Source: DASUPK01 sp046732465
GTDB lineage: Bacteria; Actinomycetota; Thermoleophilia; Solirubrobacterales; 70-9
Assembly: GCA_046732465.1 (NCBI GenBank)
Contig: JBKPND010000012.1
Span: 1 to 64,000, forward strand
DNA length: 64,000 nucleotides
Direction: 5' to 3'
The notes below the pieces were generated by a model. The model was given only the letters and a program-made list of their open reading frames with translations. It made no database searches and had not been told where the DNA came from. How positions within the stretch are numbered: position 1 is the first letter of the stretch; every line of letters begins with the position of its first letter. Shown piece after piece: positions 1-7,350 of this stretch. A program made the translations under genes and the position numbers.

Positions 1-1288
1 GGTAGTTGGGGAAGTTCAGCTTGCGAGTGGGCCCCGATCCCCGAGAGGTGAGAGCCACTCGCACCGTCCCCGTCGGCGGGGAAGCGGCCGGGATGAACAA
101 ATCCACGGCGCTTACGAACGGAATGCCGAAGAACACCGGAATCGGTGAGCTGACGTCGCTGACACCATCCGAGCCCTGGTCGAAGGCGAACATCGCGTTC
201 GTCCTGTGGCTGATCGGGCTGGTGGCAGCGTTGATCACGTTGGTTCCGTTGACCGTGAGCACGTCGTTCTCCGAGCCCTGATCCCCCCACAGCTCCTTGT
301 ACCTGACCATGATCAAGTCGACGTGGTTCTGGCTTCGGGACAGGATCAAATCGAAGCTCGTGCCGGGCACGTTCGTGAGCAGCCGGATCAGGTGGTCGCT
401 GCGCCGGAACGGCTCATAGAAGAAGTGATGGAACTGTCCCTGCTGCTCGAGGACGAATTCGTATCGCTTGCCGCTCCGCGCCCTGATCGGTCCCCAGGAC
501 CCGTCGGTCGCCAGGGCAGGGGTCGCGACGGGGTGCCCGATCCGCCTGCCGTTCGAACCCTTCACTCTCCAGATCGTCAACGAGGTGCCGGCGGGGACGC
601 CGACGTTCTGCGGGAACAGCACCGCCCGTCCGGCAAGCGTGATCTTCCCGTGCTGGCGAACGATGTTTGTCGTTGCAGGGACCTGGCCGGTGAAGAACTT
701 GAACATCTCGGCGAAGGACTCCGGGGAGGTCGCCGACTGGACGTGGGTCTGGTTGGGGACCGTGACGTTGATCGCCCCTCCGATCGAGCGACCGGGCGTT
801 CCCCTGCCCGCCCAGATGGCGAGGGTGGATACGCCGCCCGGCGGCGAAGCCGCCTGCGCGCCGTCGATGTTCACGTAGTGCGCGACGTTCGCGGCGTGCG
901 CGGGAGAGCTGGTGAGGTAGGTCTGCGAGACCGCCGTGCCCAGCGAGTGGCCCAGGAGGTCGACCCGGCTGCGACCTGTCTGCTGTTTCACCTGGTTGAT
1001 GAAGGCGTCGAGCCGCGCCTGGACATCGGCCGGAGACTCGACGGAGAAGCTCGAGTCGTACTCGAAGACTCGCACGTAGTCGTCCGGGTAGCCGTTCTCG
1101 GTGAACCGCATCCCCTGCGACTCGAATTGGCCGCCTGACCCGGAGCCACCGTGCACGAAGACCATCGGGTGGATGCTCGACGGGTCCAGAGTGGGCCCGG
1201 GCTTGGCGACCGCTGCCGGGGCTGCGATCAGCAGGCCCAGCAAGACCACCGAGAACGTTGCGAGCCGAAGCGCAAACGGTCTCTTCAT
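1..1288 (-). CDS. Secreted lipase/esterase, alpha/beta hydrolase (3' end outside window)
   Basis: The frame opens with ATG at 1288 and stays open for 429 codons to the window edge, so the C-terminus is missing. Residues 1-28 form a signal peptide (basic start, Leu/Val/Ala core, AVA-K cleavage-like end). The mature protein has an oxyanion-type VFVHGGSG loop at about 43-50 and the nucleophile elbow GHSLG at 113-117 with Ser115. The hydrolase domain is followed by a beta-rich region, as in bacterial triacylglycerol lipases with a C-terminal beta domain. It should hydrolyse lipid or ester substrates outside the membrane; the substrate is unknown. A GGGAG ribosome site lies 8-9 nt before the ATG. 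It diverges from the secreted Asp-box gene at 1342, so the two may serve together in scavenging. Hydrolase assignment is firm, lipase less so. Confidence 0.82.
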   Translation of the reverse strand, partial: MKRPFALRLATFSVVLLGLLIAAPAAVAKPGPTLDPSSIHPMVFVHGGSGSGGQFESQGMRFTENGYPDDYVRVFEYDSSFSVESPADVQARLDAFINQVKQQTGRSRVDLLGHSLGTAVSQTYLTSSPAHAANVAHYVNIDGAQAASPPGGVSTLAIWAGRGTPGRSIGGAINVTVPNQTHVQSATSPESFAEMFKFFTGQVPATTNIVRQHGKITLAGRAVLFPQNVGVPAGTSLTIWRVKGSNGRRIGHPVATPALATDGSWGPIRARSGKRYEFVLEQQGQFHHFFYEPFRRSDHLIRLLTNVPGTSFDLILSRSQNHVDLIMVRYKELWGDQGSENDVLTVNGTNVINAATSPISHRTNAMFAFDQGSDGVSDVSSPIPVFFGIPFVSAVDLFIPAASPPTGTVRVALTSRGSGPTRKLNFPNY

Positions 1289-1341
1289 CTCTCTCACTCC
1301 CTCGGATCGACTCCGCCGACGCATGATACAAATCGTGCGGC
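1289..1341. promoter_or_regulatory. Divergent promoter region between the lipase and Asp-box genes
   Basis: Only 53 bp separate the two start codons. The reverse strand carries a TATCAT hexamer (about 1321-1326) suited as the -10 of the lipase. The forward strand has the AT-rich GATACAAAT just before the start at 1342. No clear palindrome is seen. Confidence 0.4.
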
Positions 1342-2730
1342 ATGTATCAGAGCCTGGCTCGCACCTGCGCGCCTCGGACTCACAGGGTGGGGGGCCTGGC
1401 ACTGAGCCTTGTTCTGGTGCTGTTGGCGTCGGCCACGTCCTCAGCCGTCGCGAAGAAGAGCCCCGCCGGACCGGGTTGCGATCCAGCGCGGCCCGCGATC
1501 GCGCACTACACCGGCGGGGTTCCCGCTCCCGGCGCGCGCGCTTCCGCACCCGTGCCATGCATGAGCTTCGTCGGGACGACCAGCGAAGCGGGTTCGGTGG
1601 GCGTCAGCCGGTCGGGATCGCTCTTCTACGCGCCGCTACTCGAGAACACCTCTCCGCCTCCCCAGAACACGCTGCAGGGACCGGAGTTCGTGGTCCGCTC
1701 CCGTGACCTGGGCGGCAGCTGGACCCCGCTGAACACCGGGTCACCCGCGACCGGCGGCCTGGTACCTCCGTGGATGAGCATCGATCCGGACACCTCGCGG
1801 ATCTGGTTCGTCAGGACGCTGCCGCAGCTCTGCGGCGCGAGGATCGACTGGAGCGACGACGACGGAGACACCTGGCAGACGAACCCGTCCGTGCCCTGCC
1901 CGTCACAAGGAGGAGAGAAGCTGCTGGATGGTCCCCCGCCCCCTGGGGGTCCGAAGCCCGCCGGTTACCCGCACGTCGTCTACTACTGCGCCAACAACAT
2001 CGACATCGCCCCGAGCAACCTGTGGTGCTACAGGTCACTCGACGGTGGCCCCTCCTTCAGCTTCGTGGGGAGCTTTCCGGATCCCACCCCGCCCCCGGGC
2101 TGCGACGAGCGGCACCCGTCGCGGCCGGGCGTGGTGGGAAAGGACGGTGGGCTCTACTTCCCGACCATTCTGTGCGGCGCTCTGGGCGTCGCCATCAGCC
2201 ACGACGAGGGAGCCAGCTGGAGGTTCCAGCCGATCCTCAGCTCCGGACTGGAGGACATCTACACATCCGGCAGCACCGTCGACCGCCACGGCAACCTCTA
2301 CTTCGCCTTCAGGGGGCCGGGCTCGCTCCCGTACCTGACGATCTCCACCGATCACGGCAAGCACTGGAGAGCTCCGATCATGCTCGCCGCACCGGGCGTC
2401 TCGGCGGTGAGGCGCGTCGCCGTCACGGCCCGCAAGCGGGGCGAGGTGGCGCTGGCGTATCTGGGAACCACCGATGGCGCTCACTACAACGGCTACATCA
2501 CCGAAAGCCACAACGTCCTCAATCGGAAGCCGCGCTTCTGGAGCGCCTCAGTGAACGACCCCGCCGATCCGCTGGTCAACGCCGCTGACAGCGAGACATT
2601 CGGCGACCGGTTCTTCTACGGCACGGCCGCGATTGCACCGGACGGCACTGCCTGGGCGGGCTTCCACTGCGCCAAGACCAGTGCCTGCCCCGGCCAGCGC
2701 ATCGGCGTTGTGGGACGGCTGGCGCCATGA
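1342..2730 (+). CDS. Secreted sialidase-like protein with five Asp-box (BNR) repeats
   Basis: 462 residues with a signal peptide (about 1-37, LALSLVLVLLAS core). Five Asp-box motifs of the form SxDxGxxW/F are visible, at about 120-127 (SRDLGGSW), 171-178 (SDDDGDTW), 232-239, 286-293 (SHDEGASW) and 335-342 (STDHGKHW). Their regular spacing fits a six-bladed beta-propeller of the sialidase/BNR superfamily. An exo-sialidase would need an Arg triad that I cannot place with certainty, so enzymatic activity is not claimed. Several Cys pairs suggest an extracellular, disulfide-bonded protein. It is divergent from the secreted lipase. No Shine-Dalgarno is visible, and a leaderless or weakly led start is likely. 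Confidence 0.8.
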   Translation: MYQSLARTCAPRTHRVGGLALSLVLVLLASATSSAVAKKSPAGPGCDPARPAIAHYTGGVPAPGARASAPVPCMSFVGTTSEAGSVGVSRSGSLFYAPLLENTSPPPQNTLQGPEFVVRSRDLGGSWTPLNTGSPATGGLVPPWMSIDPDTSRIWFVRTLPQLCGARIDWSDDDGDTWQTNPSVPCPSQGGEKLLDGPPPPGGPKPAGYPHVVYYCANNIDIAPSNLWCYRSLDGGPSFSFVGSFPDPTPPPGCDERHPSRPGVVGKDGGLYFPTILCGALGVAISHDEGASWRFQPILSSGLEDIYTSGSTVDRHGNLYFAFRGPGSLPYLTISTDHGKHWRAPIMLAAPGVSAVRRVAVTARKRGEVALAYLGTTDGAHYNGYITESHNVLNRKPRFWSASVNDPADPLVNAADSETFGDRFFYGTAAIAPDGTAWAGFHCAKTSACPGQRIGVVGRLAP

Positions 2731-2761
2731 GCGCACAATTGCTCCGCCGGCTGGTGCAGGG

Positions 2762-3145
2762 CTAATCGGAAGGCCGATCCGCTGGGCGAAGGGCCCGCAC
2801 GATGAGCTGCGCCGCGATCACCAGCGCCAGTCCCGCGAAGATCAGCTCCAGGGCTCGCTGTGGGATCTCGTTGGCGACGACGACGCCGATGCCGACGCCG
2901 GGCGCCGCCAGGACGCCGATGACCGCGCCATCCCTGACCCGCACGTTGCCGTAGCCGAGCTGTCGCCAGACTGCCACGAGGGCGACCGGGACGATCGCGA
3001 GCAGCGAGGTCGCCTCCGCGCCGACCTGGCTCTGGTCCATGAAGATCACGAGAGCCGGGACGAAGAGGATCCCACCGCCCACCCCGAGCAGCCCGCCGAC
3101 CATCCCACCGGCGAAGCCCATCAGTGCGGCGGCGACGGAGCTCAC
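2762..3145 (-). CDS. TauE/SafE (TSUP) family half-transporter, second gene of pair
   Basis: 127 residues, about four membrane segments, with the TSUP signature GLLGVGGG at 18-25 followed by a Pro. Full-length TauE/SafE exporters (about 250 residues) contain two such halves; this gene encodes one. The start is GTG at 3145 within a GTGA overlap with the stop of the upstream gene, so the two are translationally coupled. I infer that the two polypeptides assemble into one anion (sulfite, sulfonate or similar) permease in the inner membrane. The substrate cannot be read from the sequence. Confidence 0.8.
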   Translation of the reverse strand: MSSVAAALMGFAGGMVGGLLGVGGGILFVPALVIFMDQSQVGAEATSLLAIVPVALVAVWRQLGYGNVRVRDGAVIGVLAAPGVGIGVVVANEIPQRALELIFAGLALVIAAQLIVRALRPADRPSD

Positions 3146-3519
3146 GGGATGATCAGCTCGATCGCGACCACGACGAGGAGCACGGCGAAGAGCAGGGAGA
3201 TTGCCCGCTCGGGGACCCGCTGCTGCAGGGCGGTCCCGACCACCGCGCCGCCGATCGCGGGAACGCCGACGAGGGCCGCGTTCGGGGGATCGACGTTGCC
3301 GTAGAACGCCTGAATGGTGACCCCGATTGCGGCGATGACGATGATCGCCATCATGCTCGTGCCGGTCGCCTCCCGCTCACCGTATGCGAGCCAGATGAGC
3401 AGCAGCGGGACGATCACGCTGCCACCGCCGACGCCCAGCAGACCGCTGAAGATTCCCCCCGCCGTCCCGATCGCCGCCAGCTTGAGGGTGCGAGCCGTGG
3501 CGTCGGGGCTCCGCTGCAT
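3142..3519 (-). CDS. TauE/SafE (TSUP) family half-transporter, first gene of pair
   Basis: 125 residues, about four membrane helices, with GLLGVGGG at 26-33 and a following VIVP, the conserved membrane loop of TSUP permeases. It is the N-terminal-like partner of the next gene, with which it overlaps by 4 bp. Start ATG at 3519 is preceded, 8 nt away, by TAGTAT on the same strand, the leaderless promoter pattern seen throughout this window. It is divergent from trehalose-6-phosphate phosphatase, only 20 bp away. Confidence 0.8.
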   Translation of the reverse strand: MQRSPDATARTLKLAAIGTAGGIFSGLLGVGGGSVIVPLLLIWLAYGEREATGTSMMAIIVIAAIGVTIQAFYGNVDPPNAALVGVPAIGGAVVGTALQQRVPERAISLLFAVLLVVVAIELIIP

Positions 3520-3539
3520 GGCGGGCGATACTAGAGCGC
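3520..3539. promoter_or_regulatory. 20-bp divergent double promoter
   Basis: Reverse-strand TAGTAT (3533-3528) lies 8 nt before the TSUP ATG. Forward-strand GATACT (3527-3532) lies 7 nt before the GTG of the phosphatase. The two -10 elements overlap almost completely, so each -35 region must lie inside the other gene. Confidence 0.5.
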
Positions 3540-4367
3540 GTGAACGCCGGCAGCGCAGAGGAGGGCGGCGAGGGCGGGCGGCTCGATTCCGTGCTCGCCC
3601 CGCTTCGTGACCATGCCGATCGCTCCGCGATCCTCACGGACGTCGACGGGACGATCGCGCCGATCACCACCGATCCGGCCGAGGCGACGGTGCCCCAAGG
3701 CACCCGCAGGCTGCTTCGCCTCCTGGCGGAGCGCTACGCCCTCGTCGGCTGCTTGAGCGGCCGCCGCGCCCTGGACGCGCGTCGCGTCGTGGGGTTGGAT
3801 GAGCTCGCCTACTCGGGCAACCACGGCTTCGAGCTGCTGCTCCCGGGGGACACCGATGTGCGGCCTGATCCCTCGCTGGACGGACACGAGGAGGACGCTC
3901 CCCGCTTCGTGGGCGGCCTGGATCGCTCCGAGCTCGAGCGGGTCGGAATCCGGACCGAGGACAAGGGCGCGATCGTCGCTCTCCACTGGCGCGGGGCCGC
4001 CAACGAGACGGCGGCGGAGTCGCTCGCCCAGGAGATCGCCAGCGAGGCTGAGTGGCAGGGGCTGGTCCCTCATCGAGGTCGCAAGGTGCTCGAGATCCGA
4101 CCCAACGTCGCGATCAACAAGGGGATCGCGGTCGCAGCCCTGATCCCGGCGCGTCCCATTGACCACGCCCTCTACGGAGGCGACGACCGCACCGATGTCG
4201 ACGCCTTCGCCGCGCTGCGCACCCTCCACGAGGACGGTGAGCTTGAGACCGCCGTTTGCATCGCCGTCTCCTCCGACGAGTCCCCGCCCGAGGTCGCGGA
4301 GGCCGCGGACCTGACGGTTCCCGGGCCCGAGGGCTTCGTGCGCGTGCTCGAGGCGCTGGGCGACTAG
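3540..4367 (+). CDS. otsB: Trehalose-6-phosphate phosphatase
   Basis: 275 residues of the HAD superfamily, OtsB type. Motif I is DVDGT at 34-38 (nucleophile Asp34), followed by the conserved SGR at about 73-75. The invariant Lys is in NKGIAV (Lys194), and motif IV is GDDRTD at 214-219. It dephosphorylates trehalose 6-phosphate to trehalose in the cytoplasm, the second step of the OtsAB route. No otsA is in the window. Start GTG at 3540 has no Shine-Dalgarno sequence but sits 7 nt after GATACT. An internal GTG (codon 18) is an alternative start. Family length is about 250-280 residues, so it is complete. Confidence 0.88.
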   Translation: MNAGSAEEGGEGGRLDSVLAPLRDHADRSAILTDVDGTIAPITTDPAEATVPQGTRRLLRLLAERYALVGCLSGRRALDARRVVGLDELAYSGNHGFELLLPGDTDVRPDPSLDGHEEDAPRFVGGLDRSELERVGIRTEDKGAIVALHWRGAANETAAESLAQEIASEAEWQGLVPHRGRKVLEIRPNVAINKGIAVAALIPARPIDHALYGGDDRTDVDAFAALRTLHEDGELETAVCIAVSSDESPPEVAEAADLTVPGPEGFVRVLEALGD

Positions 4368-4370
4368 TGT
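4365..4370 (+). promoter_or_regulatory. -10 element TAGTGT for the 4380 gene
   Basis: TAGTGT overlaps the otsB stop codon and ends 9 nt before the ATG at 4380; leaderless pattern. Confidence 0.4.
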
Positions 4371-4379
4371 CGCCACGCG

Positions 4380-4928
4380 ATGGCGTTCTGCGATCTGCTG
4401 CGGATGACGGTCCTGCTCGCCGCGGGCGCGGCGACGGTGCTGGCCACCGTGACCGCGATCGTGGTCGGCACCACCGTTGACACGTTGACGCTCTTCGTCG
4501 CTCTCGGCTGGTGGATCATCGCCCTGATCGGCGGACTGATCCTCGGCCGTCCATCGCAGGCGGCCGTGGCGATGCGGCCGGTCCTCGCCGAGGCGCGGAC
4601 GGCCACAGCCATGCCGGAGATCGGTAACCCGACGCGGGCCGCCCTCGCGCGCCTCTGGCCGATCGGCGCCTTCGCGGTGGTCGCCGGCGGACTCGGGTTC
4701 GTCCTTCCCGGCGTCTCAGCCGTGGGTGCCGGCTTCGCCCTCGCGGCGGCGCTCATGTGGCGCTCGCGGGAGGCGGCGGTGGCGGCGATTGAGGACCGAG
4801 ACGGGGTGCGCTTCTACGTGGAGCCCGGCTCGGCGCTGCAGCCGGTCAGATTGATCCGGACCCCGGGGCTGCGCCGCGAGCGCCCGCCGCCCGGACATCC
4901 ACCGCCGCCACCGACGGCTCCCGCCTGA
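4380..4928 (+). CDS. Hypothetical integral membrane protein
   Basis: 182 residues with four predicted membrane spans at roughly 9-31, 36-57, 92-108 and 112-128, then a soluble C-terminal tail that becomes Pro/Arg-rich (PPPGHPPPPP at the end). I do not recognise a family. It lies 12 bp after otsB on the same strand but has its own TAGTGT element, so it may be transcribed alone or read through from otsB. Codon use is like that of its neighbours, which supports a real gene. Confidence 0.7.
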   Translation: MAFCDLLRMTVLLAAGAATVLATVTAIVVGTTVDTLTLFVALGWWIIALIGGLILGRPSQAAVAMRPVLAEARTATAMPEIGNPTRAALARLWPIGAFAVVAGGLGFVLPGVSAVGAGFALAAALMWRSREAAVAAIEDRDGVRFYVEPGSALQPVRLIRTPGLRRERPPPGHPPPPPTAPA

Positions 4929-5021
4929 CGGCTTCGCCATCAGTCGCGACCGACTTCGGCCGCCCCACCCAACCGCTCGGGGCCTGGCCCCTCGCTCAGA
5001 GTGGAGCGGCCTGTGCGGTCG

Positions 5022-6497
5022 CTACGCAGACACCGGAGCGGCCTCGGCCTGACCGGCCTCGGCCTTCGACATCTCCACGTGAGCCTTGCTGTCCCGCGTC
5101 CGGATCAGGACCAGCGTCGCGACAAACCCCAGCAGGGCGATCACCGCGCCGCCGAGGAAGGCGCTCTGGAAGCCCTCCGTAAGTCCGTTCGGCAGGGTCG
5201 AGTGGCCCGTCGCCATGACGTTGTCCGTGCGAGAGGTGGCGATCGTCGAGAGAACGGCGAGGCCGAGCGCACCGCCGATCTGCTGCGAGGTGTTGATCAG
5301 CCCGCTCGCCAGACCCTGCTCCCGCTCCTCCACCCCGGAGACGGCCGCGATCGTCGACGTGACGAAGCCGAACCCGAGGCCGACGGCCGCCAGCAGCGAG
5401 GCGCCGAGGATGTCGGTCAGGAATCCACCACCCACCGAGACCTGGCTGAACCAGAGCAATCCCGCGGCGACGAACAGCATCCCGGCCGCGAGGATCGGCT
5501 TGAACCCGAACCGGGTGACCAGCTGCCCACCGAGGCCGGCGGCGACGATGATCGTCACGGCCAGCGGCAGGTACGAGAGGCCCGCGTGAATCGCGCTGTA
5601 GCCCAGCACCTGCTGCATGTAGAGCGAGATGAAATAGAACATCGAGAACAGGGAGGCACCGAGCAGGAGCCCCACGACGTTCGCGCCGGTCAGGGTCCGC
5701 AGCCGGAAGATCCGGAACGGGACCAGCGGGGCCTTCGAGCGCAGCTCGATCACGACGAACGCCGCAATCAGCGCCGCGGAAACCGCCAGGAGGCTGACGA
5801 TCTTGGTCGAGCCCCAGCCCGAGTTGCTCGCATCCAGGAACGAATAGGCCAGGAGTGAGAGCCCGGCGGTGACGGTGACGGCGCCCGCCGCGTCGTAGTG
5901 ACGCGTCACGGACTCAGAACGGCTCTCCGGGATCAGCCCCGGCGTGAACGCGAGCGCGATCACGGAAACCGGGACATTGATCCAAAGCACCCATTCCCAG
6001 CCGAGGCCGTCAGTGAGGATGCCGCCGAGCAGCACGCCGGCCGCTCCCGCCGAGCCCGCGACTGCCCCCCACGCCCCCAGAGCCTTGTTCCGCTCCGCCC
6101 CGTCCTTGAACAGGGTGGTGACGATCGAGAGAGCGGCGGGCGAGACGATCGCCGCCCCGAGCCCCTGGGCGGCGCGCGCGGCGATCAGCTGGCCCTGGGT
6201 GGCGGCGAAGCCGGCCGCCAGGGAGGCGATTCCGACAACCGCTAGACCGGTCATGAACACGCGCCGTCGCCCGAGCAGGTCCGCCGCCCGGCCTCCGAGC
6301 AGGAGGAAGCCGCCGAACGCGATCACGTACGCGTTGACGATCCAGGGGAGGTTCTCCTCCGAGAAGTCGAGCCCCTTGCCGATGCTCGGCAGGGCCACGT
6401 TGACGATGGACGCGTCGAGCACGACGATGAACTGCGCGACGCAGAGCAGAATCAGCGCGGTCCACCTTCGCTCCAAGTATTCCTGTGCGGTGGTCAT
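5022..6497 (-). CDS. MFS drug exporter, DHA2 (EmrB/QacA) family
   Basis: 491 residues with 14 hydrophobic spans. The N-terminal LDASIVNVALPSIGKGL and the GRRAADLLGRRRVF loop between spans 2 and 3 are typical of DHA2 proton-driven multidrug exporters. An ATG at 6497 is preceded by AAAGGAG. The gene is divergent from a TetR regulator (6712) across a 214-bp region with two palindromes, the usual arrangement for a substrate-induced efflux pump. The exported compound is unknown. The C-terminus is short and soluble (about 20 residues). Confidence 0.88.
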   Translation of the reverse strand: MTTAQEYLERRWTALILLCVAQFIVVLDASIVNVALPSIGKGLDFSEENLPWIVNAYVIAFGGFLLLGGRAADLLGRRRVFMTGLAVVGIASLAAGFAATQGQLIAARAAQGLGAAIVSPAALSIVTTLFKDGAERNKALGAWGAVAGSAGAAGVLLGGILTDGLGWEWVLWINVPVSVIALAFTPGLIPESRSESVTRHYDAAGAVTVTAGLSLLAYSFLDASNSGWGSTKIVSLLAVSAALIAAFVVIELRSKAPLVPFRIFRLRTLTGANVVGLLLGASLFSMFYFISLYMQQVLGYSAIHAGLSYLPLAVTIIVAAGLGGQLVTRFGFKPILAAGMLFVAAGLLWFSQVSVGGGFLTDILGASLLAAVGLGFGFVTSTIAAVSGVEEREQGLASGLINTSQQIGGALGLAVLSTIATSRTDNVMATGHSTLPNGLTEGFQSAFLGGAVIALLGFVATLVLIRTRDSKAHVEMSKAEAGQAEAAPVSA

Positions 6498-6602
6498 CCC
6501 CCTTGACTCCTTTCGCTTGCTTCCCGGCTCCTCTTGCCGGCCTCACCTAGACGACGAACGGGTTGTCTGGAAATGGACATCTTCGTCATGTAATCTCTAC
6601 AT

Positions 6603-6620
6603 CCGGAAGCGGAGTTCCGG
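6603..6620. promoter_or_regulatory. Inverted repeat, candidate TetR operator 1
   Basis: CCGGAA-gcggag-TTCCGG, perfect 6-bp arms with a 6-nt spacer, between the divergent MFS and TetR genes. It shares the GGAA/TTCC core with the second palindrome 17 bp away. Confidence 0.45.
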
Positions 6621-6636
6621 TTTCGATTGGAACTAT

Positions 6637-6654
6637 ACGGAATTTGTATTCCGT
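6637..6654. promoter_or_regulatory. Inverted repeat, candidate TetR operator 2
   Basis: ACGGAAT-ttgt-ATTCCGT, perfect 7-bp arms with a 4-nt spacer in the AT-rich part of the same intergenic region. An 18-bp near-palindrome of this kind is the usual size of a TetR-family operator. Confidence 0.55.
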
Positions 6655-6711
6655 TTGCAGAGTGAGGATCGCCACATACCCAAAGACTGGTTACGAGGGC
6701 ATTTGATTCCA

Positions 6712-7350
6712 ATGAAACCCGTCACAGAGACCAAGCCCACCCCCACCGGGAACGGTGTGGTCGAGCGGGTGCTCCGCGCCGACGCGCGTCGCAATCGCGA
6801 GGCGGTCATCGCCGCGGCCAAGAAGCTGTTCGCCGACGAGGGTCTGGACGCGCAGATGCCGGACGTCGCCAAGGTCGCCAAGGTCGGCGTCGGGACCGTC
6901 TACCGGCACTTCCCCACCAAGGAGGAACTGATCGCGGCGCTTGCCGCCGAGCGCTTCGAGCGTCTTGCGGAGAAGGCGCGCGAGAGCATCGAGGCCGAGG
7001 ACCCCTGGGCGGGCCTCTGCGACTTCATTCGCTTTGCCGCCCAGATCCAGGCCGACGACCGCGGGCTCTGTGAGGTGATGGGCTCTCGCCCAGAGGTGAT
7101 GAACGTCGCGGCCCTGGCGGTCGGACTCGATCAGCTCTGCGATGAGCTCGTCAAGCGCGCCCAGCGCTCGGGCGACCTCCGCAAGGACCTCGACTGGGAA
7201 GACATCCCGATGATCGCCTGCAGCTTGGGGCGCATCACACCGGCTGAAACCGGTCCTGCGGTCGGCCGGTGGCCGCGGCTCGTCGAGATCATCATCGACG
7301 GGCTCCGCGCACCCGGCAGCTCGAAGCTGCCGAAGCCGCTCTCTACTTAG
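6712..7350 (+). CDS. TetR-family transcriptional regulator
   Basis: 212 residues from ATG 6712. The helix-turn-helix lies at about 26-70 (AAKKLFADEGLDAQMPDVAK, then VGVGTVYRHFPTKEEL), the TetR_N signature. The C-terminal ligand domain is unassigned. The same frame is open far upstream, but that part lies over the MFS gene in reverse and has no coding character, so the ATG at 6712, preceded by GAGG about 12 nt away, is preferred. It probably represses the divergent MFS exporter and itself through the palindromes at 6603-6654. Its last 8 bp overlap the 3' end of the convergent polX gene. Confidence 0.85.
   Translation: MKPVTETKPTPTGNGVVERVLRADARRNREAVIAAAKKLFADEGLDAQMPDVAKVAKVGVGTVYRHFPTKEELIAALAAERFERLAEKARESIEAEDPWAGLCDFIRFAAQIQADDRGLCEVMGSRPEVMNVAALAVGLDQLCDELVKRAQRSGDLRKDLDWEDIPMIACSLGRITPAETGPAVGRWPRLVEIIIDGLRAPGSSKLPKPLST

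Noticed and set aside
5944..6711. Extended start of the TetR gene far upstream
   Set aside because: The extra 256 codons lie across the MFS gene and its promoter; the helix-turn-helix begins after the ATG at 6712.
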